From assembly GCA_051294375.1 (NCBI GenBank), contig CM119264.1, positions 30,938,146 to 31,002,145 of the forward strand: a DNA stretch of 64,000 bases, given 5' to 3'. A model generated the notes under the pieces. It made no database searches and was not told the DNA's origin. It worked only from the letters and a program-made list of their open reading frames with translations. This document shows positions 1-14,300 of the stretch, in pieces. Within the stretch, counting starts at the first letter, position 1; the number at the start of each line of letters is the position of its first letter. The stretch comes from Paraspadella gotoi (lineage: Eukaryota; Chaetognatha). Position numbers and translations under genes: made by a program.

Positions 1-1177
1 TCCCTTAACATTCCATCCCTTAAACAAATTTAAATCCGTTCAAGATTTGAAATGAGATGACGAGGTTCCAGTTTTGAGATAAAAAATCAGACGAATGATA
101 AGAAACAGATGAATCATTGAGAATCAGACAATTTCTTTTAAAAAATTCCTTAAGGGTATTCCATATTTATTTATATTTATTTTTATCTTAAATCGTCTTT
201 TTAAATCTAATTCGCACACTGCAGTTAACTTCTCTGGCAAAAAATAATAATCTCAAGTGTAGTCTTAATTTTGCCGTCAGTAGCAAAAAATTTAAATTAA
301 ATTTTGAACCACCGGGAAAAATAATAAAGAGTGCTTGATTGAAAACTTATAGGGACCTGCGATGTTATTATAATAAATTGAATGCGTAATTTTCATATTG
401 TTGTACCAATTTCGTACTAAACTTGGATTTTAGAAACTAGGATTTTTTAAATTCAAGGACTGAAGATTCGACACTCGAATCATCGGCGTCAAAAACTCAA
501 AGAGGAAATTTTAAGACAAAAGATCGAATTTCTTATGTGACGTCAAACTCATTTGAATTTTGGCTTTTAAGGTTTTAGGGATAAATTTTCGATCCTAATT
601 GACTTTGACCGGAACCTGAGGATTTTGGACCGAGAATGACCCCGAGTGGACCTTATCGGACACTAATGAACCTAAGTAGACTTGAGCCGACCTTGAACAG
701 TGCGGCTATTCCTTTGTTTCGTAGTCAAAAAAAATAGTTGAAACTAAAGATTAAGGAAAAACAAATACTACAAGTTCTTTTCCAATTTTGTTTTTCGTTT
801 TATATTTTTTCTGTGATAAAATAATAAACCGAAAACGAGCGAATTATTTTCTTTCTTTTTTGTGAAAAGAGAAAAATATGATTTGAGATCGAAATTCATT
901 GCGGTTTTTTTCCTATTCTTCCTTTTTCCATTCGGGTCAATTTTCACACGAAGCGAAAAAAGATCACAACCCAATTTCTTCTTCCGTCGAGAGAAATTTT
1001 CTTAAGCCTTTTTTTTGGGGTGTTCACAATTATTATTATATTTTTGTTTTTCGTCATGAAAATAATTACGAGGCGTCTTGAAAATCTTTGTCTCTTTCAA
1101 ATACATTTTTTTCCTCAGTTAAAAATTTTCAATTAACAATTTATCGTCGCTATTGTTTCATATCCGCTTTGGCCTCG

Positions 1178-1213
<36 letters not shown>

Positions 1214-2058
1214 TCCGGACATTTAGATCCATAATTCAATCGAATTTCTAAGATCTTAAGATCGACGGCCAAGTTATAATTGATAAGCGTCGCCTTTGAA
1301 ACGAAACATGAATGAGTCAAACCGACACAACATTTTTTTTCGGGAACTTTATCTTCAAATTCGGTTTAATTTTAAGTGTTTTGGCTGATTCTTCTTCGAG
1401 TCTGTCCGTCTGTCCGTCTGCTCGTCAGTTCGTCGGTTCTAAGTGTCCGTCTCTCCGGTCCAGTAAGTTCCAAATCGACTTCCGATGGAAATGACAATAA
1501 CAGATCTCATTTTCAATTTACTCTAGTTTCATTGTTCCAAAGTAGATCACTACTCTCCACTCGCTCTCTCTGCTCTATCTCTCAACACTAAGTTTTCGTT
1601 TGACTGTTATTTATATTTTTTCCCCCCTTTTTATTATAAATACAGTAAATAAAAATGAAAAAACACAGAAAAATGGAAAAGAAAAAAAAAATAAAAGGAC
1701 GTAAATTGACTCAAAGAATCAAGAAAGTAAAACCGATTATTCTCGAGATTAAGTCAGGGAAAGACAGAAGAGCGAGTCAAAGAGAGAGAGAGTCGAAGAA
1801 CTTTAAACAAACGAGACTGGCGACAACTTTTTTTCTTCATTTTTTGCCCCAATTTCCTTTTTAAGGAAAAAAAAAGAAAACCCCGGGAGAGATCGAATTA
1901 AAAATAAAAAAAAGAAGAAAAAATATCTAAATCCGAAAAAAAAAATGCTGTAAAAACTGAGCTTATCTCTGGAGGTCTTAAACAGCACGAAGCTACGACC
2001 TCCCTGAAGTCTTTCGATTATACCACCACTCTATCTCCCCCCCCAATGCTCCTTATAG
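1..2058. other. AT-rich non-coding sequence left of the first recognised exon
   Basis: No exon could be supported. The stretch contains a CT run at 1182-1211 and poly-purine tracts at 1650-1960. Being upstream of an internal supervillin exon, it is probably intron. Confidence 0.5.
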
Positions 2059-5000
2059 AAAGAGAGAGAGAGACACCGTGCCTTCTGGGCTGCGGGAGTT
2101 TCGCTCGTCCTTGAAAGAGGCCGTCGACTGGCGAGTCCCAAGGTCGCGTTGATCGTCAGGATGTTAAACCAGTTGGAAGAGACCATTTTTAAAAGACTAA
2201 GTTGTATCTATGTTAATTGTATTAATTTTAGTATTTCATCTCAGTATATTTAAATATTAATTCAAATTGCAGACAGCCGGAGAAAGCTTTTGTTTAAAAA
2301 CAATTATTTTAACGGATATATCGATTAAATCCCGATTAGGCGAGAACAAAGTCAGGATACGTTTGAGAGAACAAGTTATGTATATATCTTAGTTCAGATT
2401 ACAAGCAAACGAGAACAGTTTTTATTTAAATTCATTTTACAAGCTTGACACGAGATGAACAAACCGTCGTTTTAAAAACTATTTCAGGATTGTGGAATCG
2501 AGGTTGTAATTATTATCTCAAGACGTAAAAGGTTTTTTTAAATGTACTTCTAAATGGCTGAGCTATGTATAAAAGATTCCATTGGCGATTAAAAAAACTT
2601 TATTTCAATTGCAAGGCCATGAATTGTTTATTGTTGACTGTCACCTGGATTAATTAATAACGGGCGACGACGACGACGACAATAAGAACAAGTAGACAAC
2701 GAAATGGACAAAATAGTTACGATGATGCCGAAGAAGAAATGACGACGACGAGGATTTTGTAATCGGTCGGTTGTCTTTTCAGTCGTTATCGTCGTCGTCA
2801 TCGTCATCGTCTTTAAAAACAGTTTTTACGAGAGCAGACGATGTCGATTGTAAAGATGTTTTTAGTTTGTGATGGAACCGATGTGGATGGCAATGAATGG
2901 AAATAAGGCATGCACTCTTGATGTTAAATTTAAAAATTTTTTTAGGGCAAGAGTCAGCGTGGAAATATAATTTCTAATAGAAAAACAACTTTTTTCTTTC
3001 ATAAAGTTAAAATAATTAATCATTGGGTTTTNNNNNNNNNNNNNNNNNNNNNNNNNTTGACTTTGTCGTGCGGTTTATTTTAATTCTTTTTTTTTTGTGT
3101 GTGAAATCTTTCGCTGATAGATTCGCAACTAAATTTTATTTCGTTGCTATTTTGTTGTTTCTCATTTTTTTCCAATCCCCCGCCTGCCCTCTATCGTCCG
3201 CAGCCTGAAAGCTTTGAAAACAAATGGGGAGAACGATTGGAAGAATCGAGTTTCTCCGCAGAGAAGTTTGAGTTCCTCGGAAGGCGGAGCCAGTGATTCG
3301 CTGAGAAACGTGAGTTTTTTTTTGGGAGGGGGGGGAAGAATGAGATAGGAGAGAGGGAGGAAGAGGATAGGTGGAGGAAGAAGAGAGAAAAAAGATGAGA
3401 AAAGGAAACAAAGAAAAGTTAACTAAATAAATAAAATGAATAAAAATATAAGGAAAGGAAGTGAAATAAAAATCGAGGGAAAACAATAATGGAAGGAGAC
3501 CTTAATATAACAAAAAGATGAAAGGTAAGGGTTAACTTACCTCGGATTCCGTTTTTCCTTCTTCCAGTCTCCCGGCGGAAGTCCAGCGCCTTCAGGCGGT
3601 CGACGACCCGTTTCACTCGCGGATCGACTCAACCTCCTTCAAGAGGCACAGACTGGTGAGGGGTGGAGATGATGATGATGATGATGATGGTCACGATGAT
3701 GATGATGATGATGATGGTCACGATGATGATAGTGCGTGATGATTATGACATAGCGATCATGATGACTTTAGGATAACTATGATGGCATGATAATAATAAG
3801 GCGACATATCGATGAAACTGACTTTCAAACGTTGATTTAACACTTTAATCTATAACACAGTTCTTATGAATTTGATGTTGGAAAAGATTTTATGTATTTT
3901 ATCAGAGATCAAAATTAATTTCTTCTAAACTCACTTTTACCTCTGCCCTCCCTCGTACCTTTCACACTTCACATTCCCTTTCCCACCCACCCCCCCCTCT
4001 TTCTCACAGGCTGGAAATCCCGCGTCACGGAATCCGACGCCAAAGAATTCACAGTCGCAGGAAAACTGGAAAGAGCGGGAATCCAGGTGTCGCCCTTATC
4101 GCAGAGGAAACGCGCCATCGGAAGAGCATCGATGCGGCGTCAGGTGTGAAAGAGAATTGGGAGAGAAAGATGGGACGATTTCGGGCAATAGTTGTGAGGA
4201 TGTTAGGACGCATTAGAAAATGCCATTGGGAGAGCATCGATGCGGCGTCAGGTTAGGTGGAGGAGTTGCAAAAAGAGTTTGGGGCAGGGTAGCTCATATT
4301 AGAGTATTCATGTGTTGGAGGGATGTTGCAATGCATTAAAGAAATGGGGCTAGGTGTCGGTATTGATGCATTATGGCGATGTCTTGATTTAAGGTGTGAT
4401 ACGTTCATGCGATTTGTTGGATGTTGTGATACATTTTATTATATTTTATTATTACACATTACTTGACCGTATTTAAAATGATGCTCCGTAACATTTTCAA
4501 AGCGGATTATTTATATGGTTGAAAAGAGGTTGTTTAATTTTGTTACCGTTTGTCTGGTAAATGAGAACTTAAACTAAACGGTTAGATCTTATTCATTCAA
4601 TCAGATATTTTATTTCATATAAAACTGTTAAAATTAACTCGCTTCGTAACATAAAAACTTTGTTTTAAAAGGCGACAGAGAACCATTAAGTTTTGTTTTC
4701 AAATATTATTTCCCCATAATATTATCGGGTTTTAATTCCGTTTTAGAAAACCTGTCCAGAGGGATCCCTTTCCGCTATCCTAGTAAGAATCCATTCTCGC
4801 CAAATTCTGACCCCTTTAATGTTCTTTGTCCCTTTCAATGTCCTTTGTCCTTTTCATTGTTTTTTTTGCCCCTTGGTGATTCGAACCCCAAAAAATATTT
4901 GTGTGATTCTTTTTAAGTGAGAGGGGAAAAAATGAAAGACTTAGTTTTATTTTTTTCTTTCCACAAAAATTCCTCGGTGTTTGGTTTCTTAATAACTTTT

Positions 5001-5289
5001 GTCCCCCAGTTTGCAAAAAAAAATCAAAACAAAACAAGCGTACAATATTTATATTTTTTCATCAGTTGACTGTTTTTTGTATAAAATAAAATAATAATAA
5101 ATGTCTTTTGTTTTTTTTTTCTTTCAGCATCAAGGGATGACCGACAGCAGCGGCACCGACGACGGAGACAAAGAAAACGACACCAAAGATGAAACAAAAG
5201 ATCTCGGGTTCGAATCTCGGCCGAGATCATCGACTGAAGGGCAATTGGGAGCGAGAGAGAGAGACGAGGAGGAATTCTCCCTCTCTGAC

Positions 5290-5355
<66 letters not shown>

Positions 5356-8300
5356 GAACTCGTTCTCTATACTTTTCTTTCATTCATTCATTCTTTGATT
5401 GATTCAGTCATAGTTTAGTTCTTTCAATTATTCTTTCAATTATTCATCCATTCAGGGATTAATTCATTTAGTTATCTGTTGCTTCATTCATTCAATCATT
5501 TATTCATTCAGTGTCTAATTAATTTATTCATTCATTTATTTTATCATGGTCATCAACCATTTTTGCATTTATTCATTTAACAATGTACTCATTCATTTAT
5601 TCACTAATTCTCGCAACAGAAAAAGAGCGTAGCGAAGGAGGTGCCACGTCTTGCGAAGAGAATTTGCTGGAGACGCCGAAGAGAGTGACAGAGAAGTCAC
5701 AGAGCGTGACAGAGACGAAAAAAGGCGTGGCTCTTTTGAAGACGGACGACGACGATTTTCAGGTGCCAAATCAAATCAAAATCTTTAAATAAATAATTAT
5801 GATACTAATGTTAATATTAACAATATTATGATATTAATTAATATTAATATCTCCGCCTCCTTCCTCCTTTGATATTAATAATCGATGTTCTTTTGTCTCC
5901 TTCAGGCCTTTTTTCGATCCACGTCATCGATCACAGTCAAAACTAAAGATGGCGTCGGAGATCGAGTCGACGACGAAGCCTTCGATGTCATCGGAGAGAA
6001 AACGAAGACGAACATGTGAGAGATTTCACTGGGGGGGGGGAGAGAGAGAGAAAGATCTGTCATTCCTTTCTTTGTGATCGTTCATTCCTTCTTTGGGCTG
6101 TTCATTTGTTCTTTGGGTCGTTCATTTGTTCGTTAATCGCAGACAATTGATTCATTCATTTATTCATTCATTTTCTTCTCCTCCCCTCCCAAACAGCCTT
6201 TCCTCAGCCCGCAAGGCACGCCCCACCCGCACCAAAGCCCCTTCCTCTCGCAACCCTCTGAAGACTCTGGCTCATCGCGTCGACCTCAAGACTGAGATAG
6301 TGGATGTCACTTCCGGATTGGCTGAAAAGGAACTGAAGAGAGTGAAGAGAGAGAATGCGGGTGAGAAAGAGAGAGAGAGATGATGTCATTTCCAGATTGG
6401 CTGAAAAGGAGCTGAAGAGAGTGAAGAGAGAGAATGCAGGCGAGAAAGAGAGAGAGAGAGACGTGATGTCATTTCCAGATTGGCTGAAAAGGAGCTGAAG
6501 AGAGTGAAGAGAGAGAATGCAGGAGAGAGAGAGAGAGAGACACAATGTCACTTCCGGATAGGCTGAAAAGGAGCTGAAGAGAGTGAAGAGAGAGAATGCT
6601 GGTGAGAGAGAGAGACGATGTCACTTCCGGATTGCTTGAAAAGAGAGGGAGACATAAAAAGAAAGTGTGAGAGAAAAATAATTGTCTCACTCCCATAAAT
6701 GCCCTCCAAACCCCCCTCCTCTGTTCCCCTCCCTCCCAAGGCAAAGACGCCTCCCTGGCCTCTGAAGCCCTGGCCGCTCTTTCGGCCAAAGAAGACTTTG
6801 CCGCGATTTCTCTTCGTAAAACCGACTTGAGGTCTCACCCAATGAGGGCAGGAGGAATGCAGCCGTACAACGAGGTCATGTTGATTCAGGTTAGTGACAT
6901 CTCACCTCCTTTTGTATCGACACCTCTCATCTCACTTCGAGAACTATCATCTTCTCATTTTATAACTTTGTGACTTTCCTGACTTCTCCATTTCCACTTT
7001 GTGACATATCATTTCCCCCATTAATGACATATCACTTGCCCTCCCCCTCCCAGGTCAAAGGTCGTCGTTTCGCGCAGGTCCGCGTGGTGGCGCCCGAAGC
7101 CTCTTCTCTCAACAGCGGAGATTGTTTTGTTCTAGTCACTTCCTTCGCAGGTGAATTATCCAACTTGGGCATTTCGCAATTTGATACTCTGCGATACAGC
7201 ATTTTATACTTCCATGGCTTAATTCATAAGATTCTCATATTCGGTCGGTGACAATGAATAGCGATATGTGAATATTGCTAATAATTGTTTTCGCTGTTTT
7301 TGTTAATCTATTCTTATCTTTATAAATTTTGAAACTTTATCATTTTCTACCAACTGTTGTGACTTAAACCAATAAAACTCACGTATAAAAATTGTATATA
7401 TCTTTCTGTATTGTGGAATTTCTCCCCCGTGGCATTTTTTCTCTCAGTATCTCGGCATTTCCTTCTCTCAGTTTCACTGCATTTCCGTCTCTCAGTATCA
7501 CGGCATTTCCGTCTTTCAGTATTACGGCATTTCCCCCCCTCTTTACAGTATTCCACTGGATCGGCTCCTTCTCCAACGTGATCGAGAGATCAAAGTCAGC
7601 CGACGTCGCGCAATCCATTTTGCAGAAAAAAGATTTGGGTCACAAAGGAGCGCCGCAGATCATTGTGATAGAAGAGGAGAAACAGGTGTCAGACTGTGAT
7701 GAGAGATGATGATAGTTGTGATAAAAGGAAGAAACGGGTATTATAGACAAAGGAAAGTGGTAATGATTATTATGATAGAGAAGAAACACGAAGGGAATGG
7801 GAAAAGTCATTTATAAAAGGTAAGTTAAACGAAATGTTTTGAAACTTCTGGTTACCATAAAATTATGCGAAGTAGCTTTTCAAAGTAATTCACTCATTCA
7901 ATGAATAAGCTATCTTGCCCTTGACTTTGAACAGGCTATGATGGTTTAAGGCCTCCATGACTCTTACAAGATAAAGACATAGCAGGTCCTTGCAAGCTTT
8001 CTATCAAGACTCTCACACAGTCTCGTTTATTCACTCCCATTTGACTTCCTTATCCGATTAGATATTTCACTTTATACGACTAGATATGTAATTCATTCTA
8101 AACATTTATTATCAGGGTTGGCGAGTCGTTCTCAATCTTAATCTTCCTCTTCCCTCTTTGCCCTCCCCTTTCCCACTCCCCCTTCCTCACTGCTCCTCCT
8201 CCCCTCTCCCCCTTCCTCTCTTTCCCTCTTCCCCTTCCCATCTCTTTGCCCTCCCCTTTCTTCCTTCCCTTTCTCCTCCTCTCTCTCCCCCTCCCATCCC

Positions 8301-11300
8301 TCCTCCCTCCCCTTAAAAACAGGACGCGATCTCCAGCAACAAATTCGTTTCGGATTTTTGGCGAATCCTCGGAGGTCGAGACGAACCCGAAGCTGCTGGT
8401 CCACCAGATGAGGACGAGTTCTTTGAAGCTTGCGTCTTGGATGGAAACAAAGTCTACGAAAGTGAGATTTGGGAAGAGAGAAGCTTGGGTCTGTGCTTGG
8501 CTTGGTATTTGAGCTTGGAACTTAAAGTGATTCTTTTATGTTTTATCGCGATTGTACCTTTGCCTGTATCTGGATTGATTCATTATTTCTTGTACTCTGA
8601 TTGTATCTGTGCTTGCATATGAGCTTGTAACTTGAGGCAATCTTCTGAATTTAAATTTTATCTTGATTGTATCTTTTCTTGTCTCTCAATTGTATTTTAA
8701 TTGCTTCACGCTCATGCAACTTGATTGTATCCTGATTGCATCCTGATTGTATCCTGATTGTATCCAAATTTTGTCCCCGTTTGTCTCTCGAATATTAAGA
8801 ATCTTCACCCCCTCTTACCTCATCCCCCTAGTAAACCCGGACGGCACGGTCTCCCCCCTCAAAGCCCTCTGGGGCAAAGTCCTCAGCCACGACCTGCTTC
8901 AGCCACACCGGTCCTTCGTCTTCGACTTTGGCGTCGAGCTCTACGTTTGGAACGGGAAGCAAGCATCCTCGAAGCAGCGGACGGCCGGGACGGCGCACCT
9001 CAAGCGGCTCGTCGAGGAGGGCTACGACTTTTCGGATCTGGAAGTGAATCCTCTTTGTCCGATGGACGAACCGATGGAACCGACGATGCCGATGAAGGGT
9101 CCTCGACCGGAGTGGACGGTCTATGGAAAATGCAACGAGAACATGGAGACGGTGTTGTTCAGGTTGGGAGAAGGCAGTGTTGGTAATGTGTTGTTTAAGA
9201 TGCGTGGTTTGTGGTGTTGTTTTTCGAAACTGAAGTGTTGTTACTGAGTGTTGTTGATGAGAACTGAGTATTTGGAGAGAGGGAGTTAGAGCGAATGAAT
9301 GAATGAATGAATGAATGAATGAATGAATGAATGAATGAATGATGGAATGAGAGAGGGAAATAAATAGAGAAATGAAAAAAACAAAAGGGACCGAAGTGAG
9401 TGGCCATTAAAAATAACTTAATAAGCTTTTCTTCTATTTCTTATTATGATTTCCATTCGATACCTTCGTTCTCTCTCCTTTCTCTCTTGTACCCCCTCGT
9501 TCGCCCTCTTACTTCCGTCGGCTGCTCCCTCTCCTTGCCTCTACTCATCGTCCCTCCCGCTTCCCTCCCGCTCCCTCTCTCGCCCTTTCTCTCCGCCCCG
9601 CTCCCTTCTTTTCTCTTCTCCCTTCTCTCATTCCTTTCTCTCTCCCTCCTCTCTCTCCCTTGCTCCCTCCTCGTTTCCTTCTCTTCCCCTTGCCTCACCC
9701 CTCCGCCTCTTTTTCCTCCTCGAAATCTCTCTCTCCCTCGTCTGCAGCCCTCTATCTCCACCTCGTTCTCCCCATCTTCCCTTCTCTCTTCTCTCTCCCC
9801 TCTTCACCTCCAACCACCACTGTTCTCTCCCTCTTCTCTCGTCCCTCTTCCTCTCTCCTCCTATCTCTCTCCCTCTCTCTCATCCTCTCCCTGCCCTCCA
9901 AGATCCAGTAACCTCCAGCTATTTGATCCCTCCTTTCCCTCATCCTGCTCTTCCCTCTCATTAATCTCCCACCACTCTCCTCTCAATCTCCACCCTCCCT
10001 CCACTCAACCACCCTTTTCCCGTCCCCCTACCATCTCTCACCTCTCTTGCCCCTCCCTCCCTACTTTCCTTTCTTTCCTCATCATTCGCGTCTCTCTTAC
10101 TCCCTTTCCGTAGCTTCTCCTCTCTCTCTCCTCTCCTCCCGTCGCTGTTTCCTCTCCCTCTCACACCCCGCCTCCTTTTCATAAAACTAAACTACTATCT
10201 CCCCCTCTCCCACAGAAGAAAGTTCAGCAAATGGCCGGGACGCGGAAACTGATCGCCTCAAAGGATCGCGACAAAGACTACGTCCTCGGATTCGAGCGCG
10301 CCGCGTACGGCGAAGCCCTTGAACCTCGTGGCTCATCTGAAGAGTGTGGAAGAGTAGTTGAAGTGGATGCCAATCTCATCTGGAAGGTGTGAGAGATGTT
10401 GGGGGCTGGAGTTGATTTATTTTAATCCATTTCTGCCTTCGGGAATTTCTACATTTATCAATTATTTACTTCAATGGTTTTGTAGCCGAACAATTCATTG
10501 ATCAATTTACTCATTCATTCATTAGTTTACTCATTCATTCATTAGTTTACTCATTTATTCATTAGTTTACTCATTCATTCATTAGTTTACTCATTCATTT
10601 GCTCTCTCGTTCGTTTTTAGTATCATTCATTTTTTAAAGTTTTTATTATTGTGTTCATCTCATCATAAATCTTTAGAGTCATTGATTCATTTTTGCTATT
10701 CATTCATTTATTTCTTCATTTATTCATTCATGTCTTGAATTGCTCTCATCCATTCATCTCAATCATTCATCTCATTCATTCATCTCATTCATCTCCCTCC
10801 TTCAGGTCAGTCAGTCGGTCGTGGACGCGAATGGGTCGATGATTCAGATGGAATCAAAAGGATTTTCGAGGTTCAGACTCTCGGGGTCAAAGGTCAGTCA
10901 ATTTTTTTTCTCTCTCTCTCTCTNNNNNNNNNNNNNNNNNNNNNNNNNNNNNNNNNNNNNNNNNNNNNNNNNNNNNNNNNNNNNNNNNNNNNNNNNNNNN
11001 NNNNNNNNNNNNNNNNNNNNNNNNNNNNNNNNNNNNNNNNNNNNNNNNNNNNNNNNNNNNNNNNNNNNNNNNNNNNNNNNNNNNNNNNNNNNNNNNNNNN
11101 NNNNNNNNNNNNNNNNNNNNNNNNNNNNNNNNNNNNNNNNNNNNNNNNNNNNNNNNNNNNNNNNNNNNNNNNNNNNNNNNNNNNNNNNNNNNNNNNNNNN
11201 NNNNNNNNNNNNNNNNNNNNNNNNNNNTTGATTGATTGATTGATTGATTTATATGAATATATTTACCTGAAGCTTACTGGGTTATAAATATAATAATATG

Positions 11301-14300
11301 ATTTTAATAATCTTAATAATTTTTATATTGGTTGTACCAATTTCATAATATTGTATTTAATCTCTCTTTTCGTTGCGAGTTTAACTAAAAAAAATTTTCT
11401 AATAATATAATAACATCGCAGGAAATGGACCAGTAGATGGATCTGTTAGACCAAATAGTTTGCCTCTCTTGGCTTTTCTGTCTTTTCTTCTGATTGACCA
11501 ATCAGAGAGCTTGGCTTTTCCGTCTTTTCTTCTGATTGACCAATCAGAGAGCTTGCCTCTCTTGGCTTATCCGTCTTTTCTTCTGATTGACCAATCAGAG
11601 TGGAGACTTCCCTCAGGAAACCGACTGCAGGTCTATCAGATCCATCTACTGGTCAATTTCCTGCGATGATAATAAATCTAATGACAAAAACAAGTCAATT
11701 GTACTTTTGATACTTAAATGTGAATCAACACTTAGTAAGAAATAATGTTTCTAATATGAAGCCTTCTGTATTCTTAAATATTTTTTTTAGATGTTTAANN
11801 NNNNNNNNAGGACTCCGCAGCTTGAAACAACACGGGGCCGGCGTCACGAGATCGGGAATCGGAAGGTAAGTTTAACTTTCCTTTCTTTCCGACGCTCTCT
11901 CTCTCTCTCTCTCTCTTCCTCTTCTCTCTCACTTCTCGTCTACGTCTCTGCACATCTCTCTCACTCTCTCTCACACTCTCTCTCTCTCTCTCTCTCTCTC
12001 TCACGACTCACTCGCCTTCTCTCGCGTCTCCAGAGAGAGGTGTGCCTACTTCTTCTGGCAAGGCGCGGAATCGTCCGTCAACGAGAAAGGCGCCTCCGCT
12101 TTGATGACGGTCGAATTGGACGAAGAGAGAGGACCGCAAGTCAGGGTCGTTCAGGTAAAGATCCGAAGGTTGTGGTGGACGTCTTGGTGGTTTAGAGTAA
12201 TGATTGAAGGATGGTTTGGGTGGTGAGGGTCGATGGTGGGTAGGGATGTTAACGGGGTGGTTTTGGTAAGGATCAATGGGTGGATTTGGTGGGGAGTTTA
12301 AACTCTTGCTATAATGATCTATTAACTAATATAGAAAAGGGAAATGGTAATGCATAATAAATCGGTCGATGAAGGATGAATCAATTGAAGAAATGTTTTA
12401 TCTGGAAACCAATTAATACTTAAAATGAATAAATGTCTTTCTTACATAAATTGCATCATCTTGTTTTATTTTTAACATCGATTGTCTTTAAAACAAACGA
12501 TCGTAGAGATAAACCAACGTGATGAAATGCATTTGTTTGCAATATGCCGCAAACATCTTTGCCGAACCGCGACGGATCTGCTCCGGCGCCAGGGATTCTT
12601 TTTTTGACGCCATGGTTCATATTGCCTCCGTCCCGACCTTCCTTTTCTCAGGGCAAAGAGTCGCCGGCCTTTTTAAATCTCTTTTCTCTTTTTAAATCTC
12701 TTTTCTCAGGGCAAAGAGTCGCCGGCCTTTTTAAATCTCTTTTCTCTTTTTAAATCTCTTTTCTCAGGGCAAAGAGTCGCCGGCCTTTTTAAATCTCTTT
12801 TCTCTTTTTAAATCTCTTTTCTCAGGGCAAAGAGTCGCCGGCCTTTTTAAATCTCTTTCGGGGCGGAATGGTCGTTTACGCTGGAAAGAGATGGAATGAC
12901 GATGATGATGATGATGACGACAGAACCTCACCCACGCAGCATCGACTCTTTTTTGTCAGGTGAGTTAGAAAATGGGTGAGTTTTGATGGAATGAGAATAC
13001 AAATCTTGTGGAGTTTTATGACAATATTCTTTTCTTTTCTTTTTTTCTTTTCTTATGAAATTGGTACAACCAATATAAAAATTATCCATTCATATTTATC
13101 CATTTATATTTCACTTCCTTCATCCCAATTTTGCTTTTTCCACCTTTTATAATTTCAATTTCCCCTCTCCTTATTTTACTTTTCAATTTTCCCTTTCCCT
13201 ATTTTTTCTCTTTTCCTTTTCCATTTCCCCTTTTCCTATTTTTTTCCTTTCTCCTTTCCTTATTTTACTTTTTCCACTTCCCTTTTCCCTATTTTCCTTT
13301 TTCCACTTCCCCTATTTTTCTTTTTTTCATTTTCCCTCTTTTTATTTTACATATTCCACTTCCCTATTTTCCTTTTTCCACTTTCCCTATTTTTTTTCCA
13401 TTTCCCCTTTCCTTATTTAACTTTTTCCACTTCCCTTTCTCCCCAATCCTCCCTCCCCCGCAGAGGCGACCTCCCCACGGAAGCCCACTTAGTCGAAGTG
13501 CCCCCGACGGCACGCAGCCTTCGGTCCCGCGGCTGTTGCGTTCTCGTCTCTGTCGCTGACAGCGCTGTCGTCGCGTGGCGAGGCTGCGCCGCTAGCGTCG
13601 AAGCCAAGCGGATAGCGGACGAAACGGCCGTGCGAATCGCCGAACAAAAGAGCAAGGAGATGGGATTCGGTGAGACATAGTGAATGAATGAATGAATGAA
13701 TGGAGTTTATGAATGAGCGGGTAAATGAATATGTCGGAGTGAATAAATTATTGAATAATTAAGCGAACGAGTTAATTATTAAATTTACGTATAAGGATTG
13801 AGTGAATGTTTAAGGATATTTAAAAGATTAAATGAAACATTCAGAGATGTCATTTTGCTCGCTTATTATTACGGCCTTTCGTTTCGTATTTTCGGTATAT
13901 AACCGAGTTAAATTGCGTCTAGACTGTATATATAATGTAATATATTCTGATACCCCCCCCCCCAAAGATCCGTCCATATCATCGGTTTCTGTCACCTCCA
14001 TCGACGAAGGAAAAGAACCGGCGTCATTTTGGTCAAAACTCGAAGCCGAATCGAATCGAGCGGCGCCGGAATCTCGTAGCGGCGCCGGGTTCCGTCAGGC
14101 GGCGTCCTCGCCTGATCTAAGATCATATCATTCGTTGTTGGGAACGAAGGAAAAGTTTAATTTCACTCCGAGGTAAAGGGTTCTCTTTTGTTTTTCCTTT
14201 TTTTTTTCCAGAGAGATGTCGCTGAGTTAAATAATCTCCAAAGTGAATTTATTTGCTTATTATGCCCCTATAAGCTATTTTAAATTGAGTTTTTAGTACC

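Noticed and set aside
5101-5418. Long open frames through the GA/CT runs (also at 9400-10113, 51319-51588, 60496-60757)
   Set aside because: Dinucleotide runs lack stop codons in most frames; composition is pure Arg/Glu or Ser/Leu and there is no splice or homology support beyond the real exon 5128-5290.
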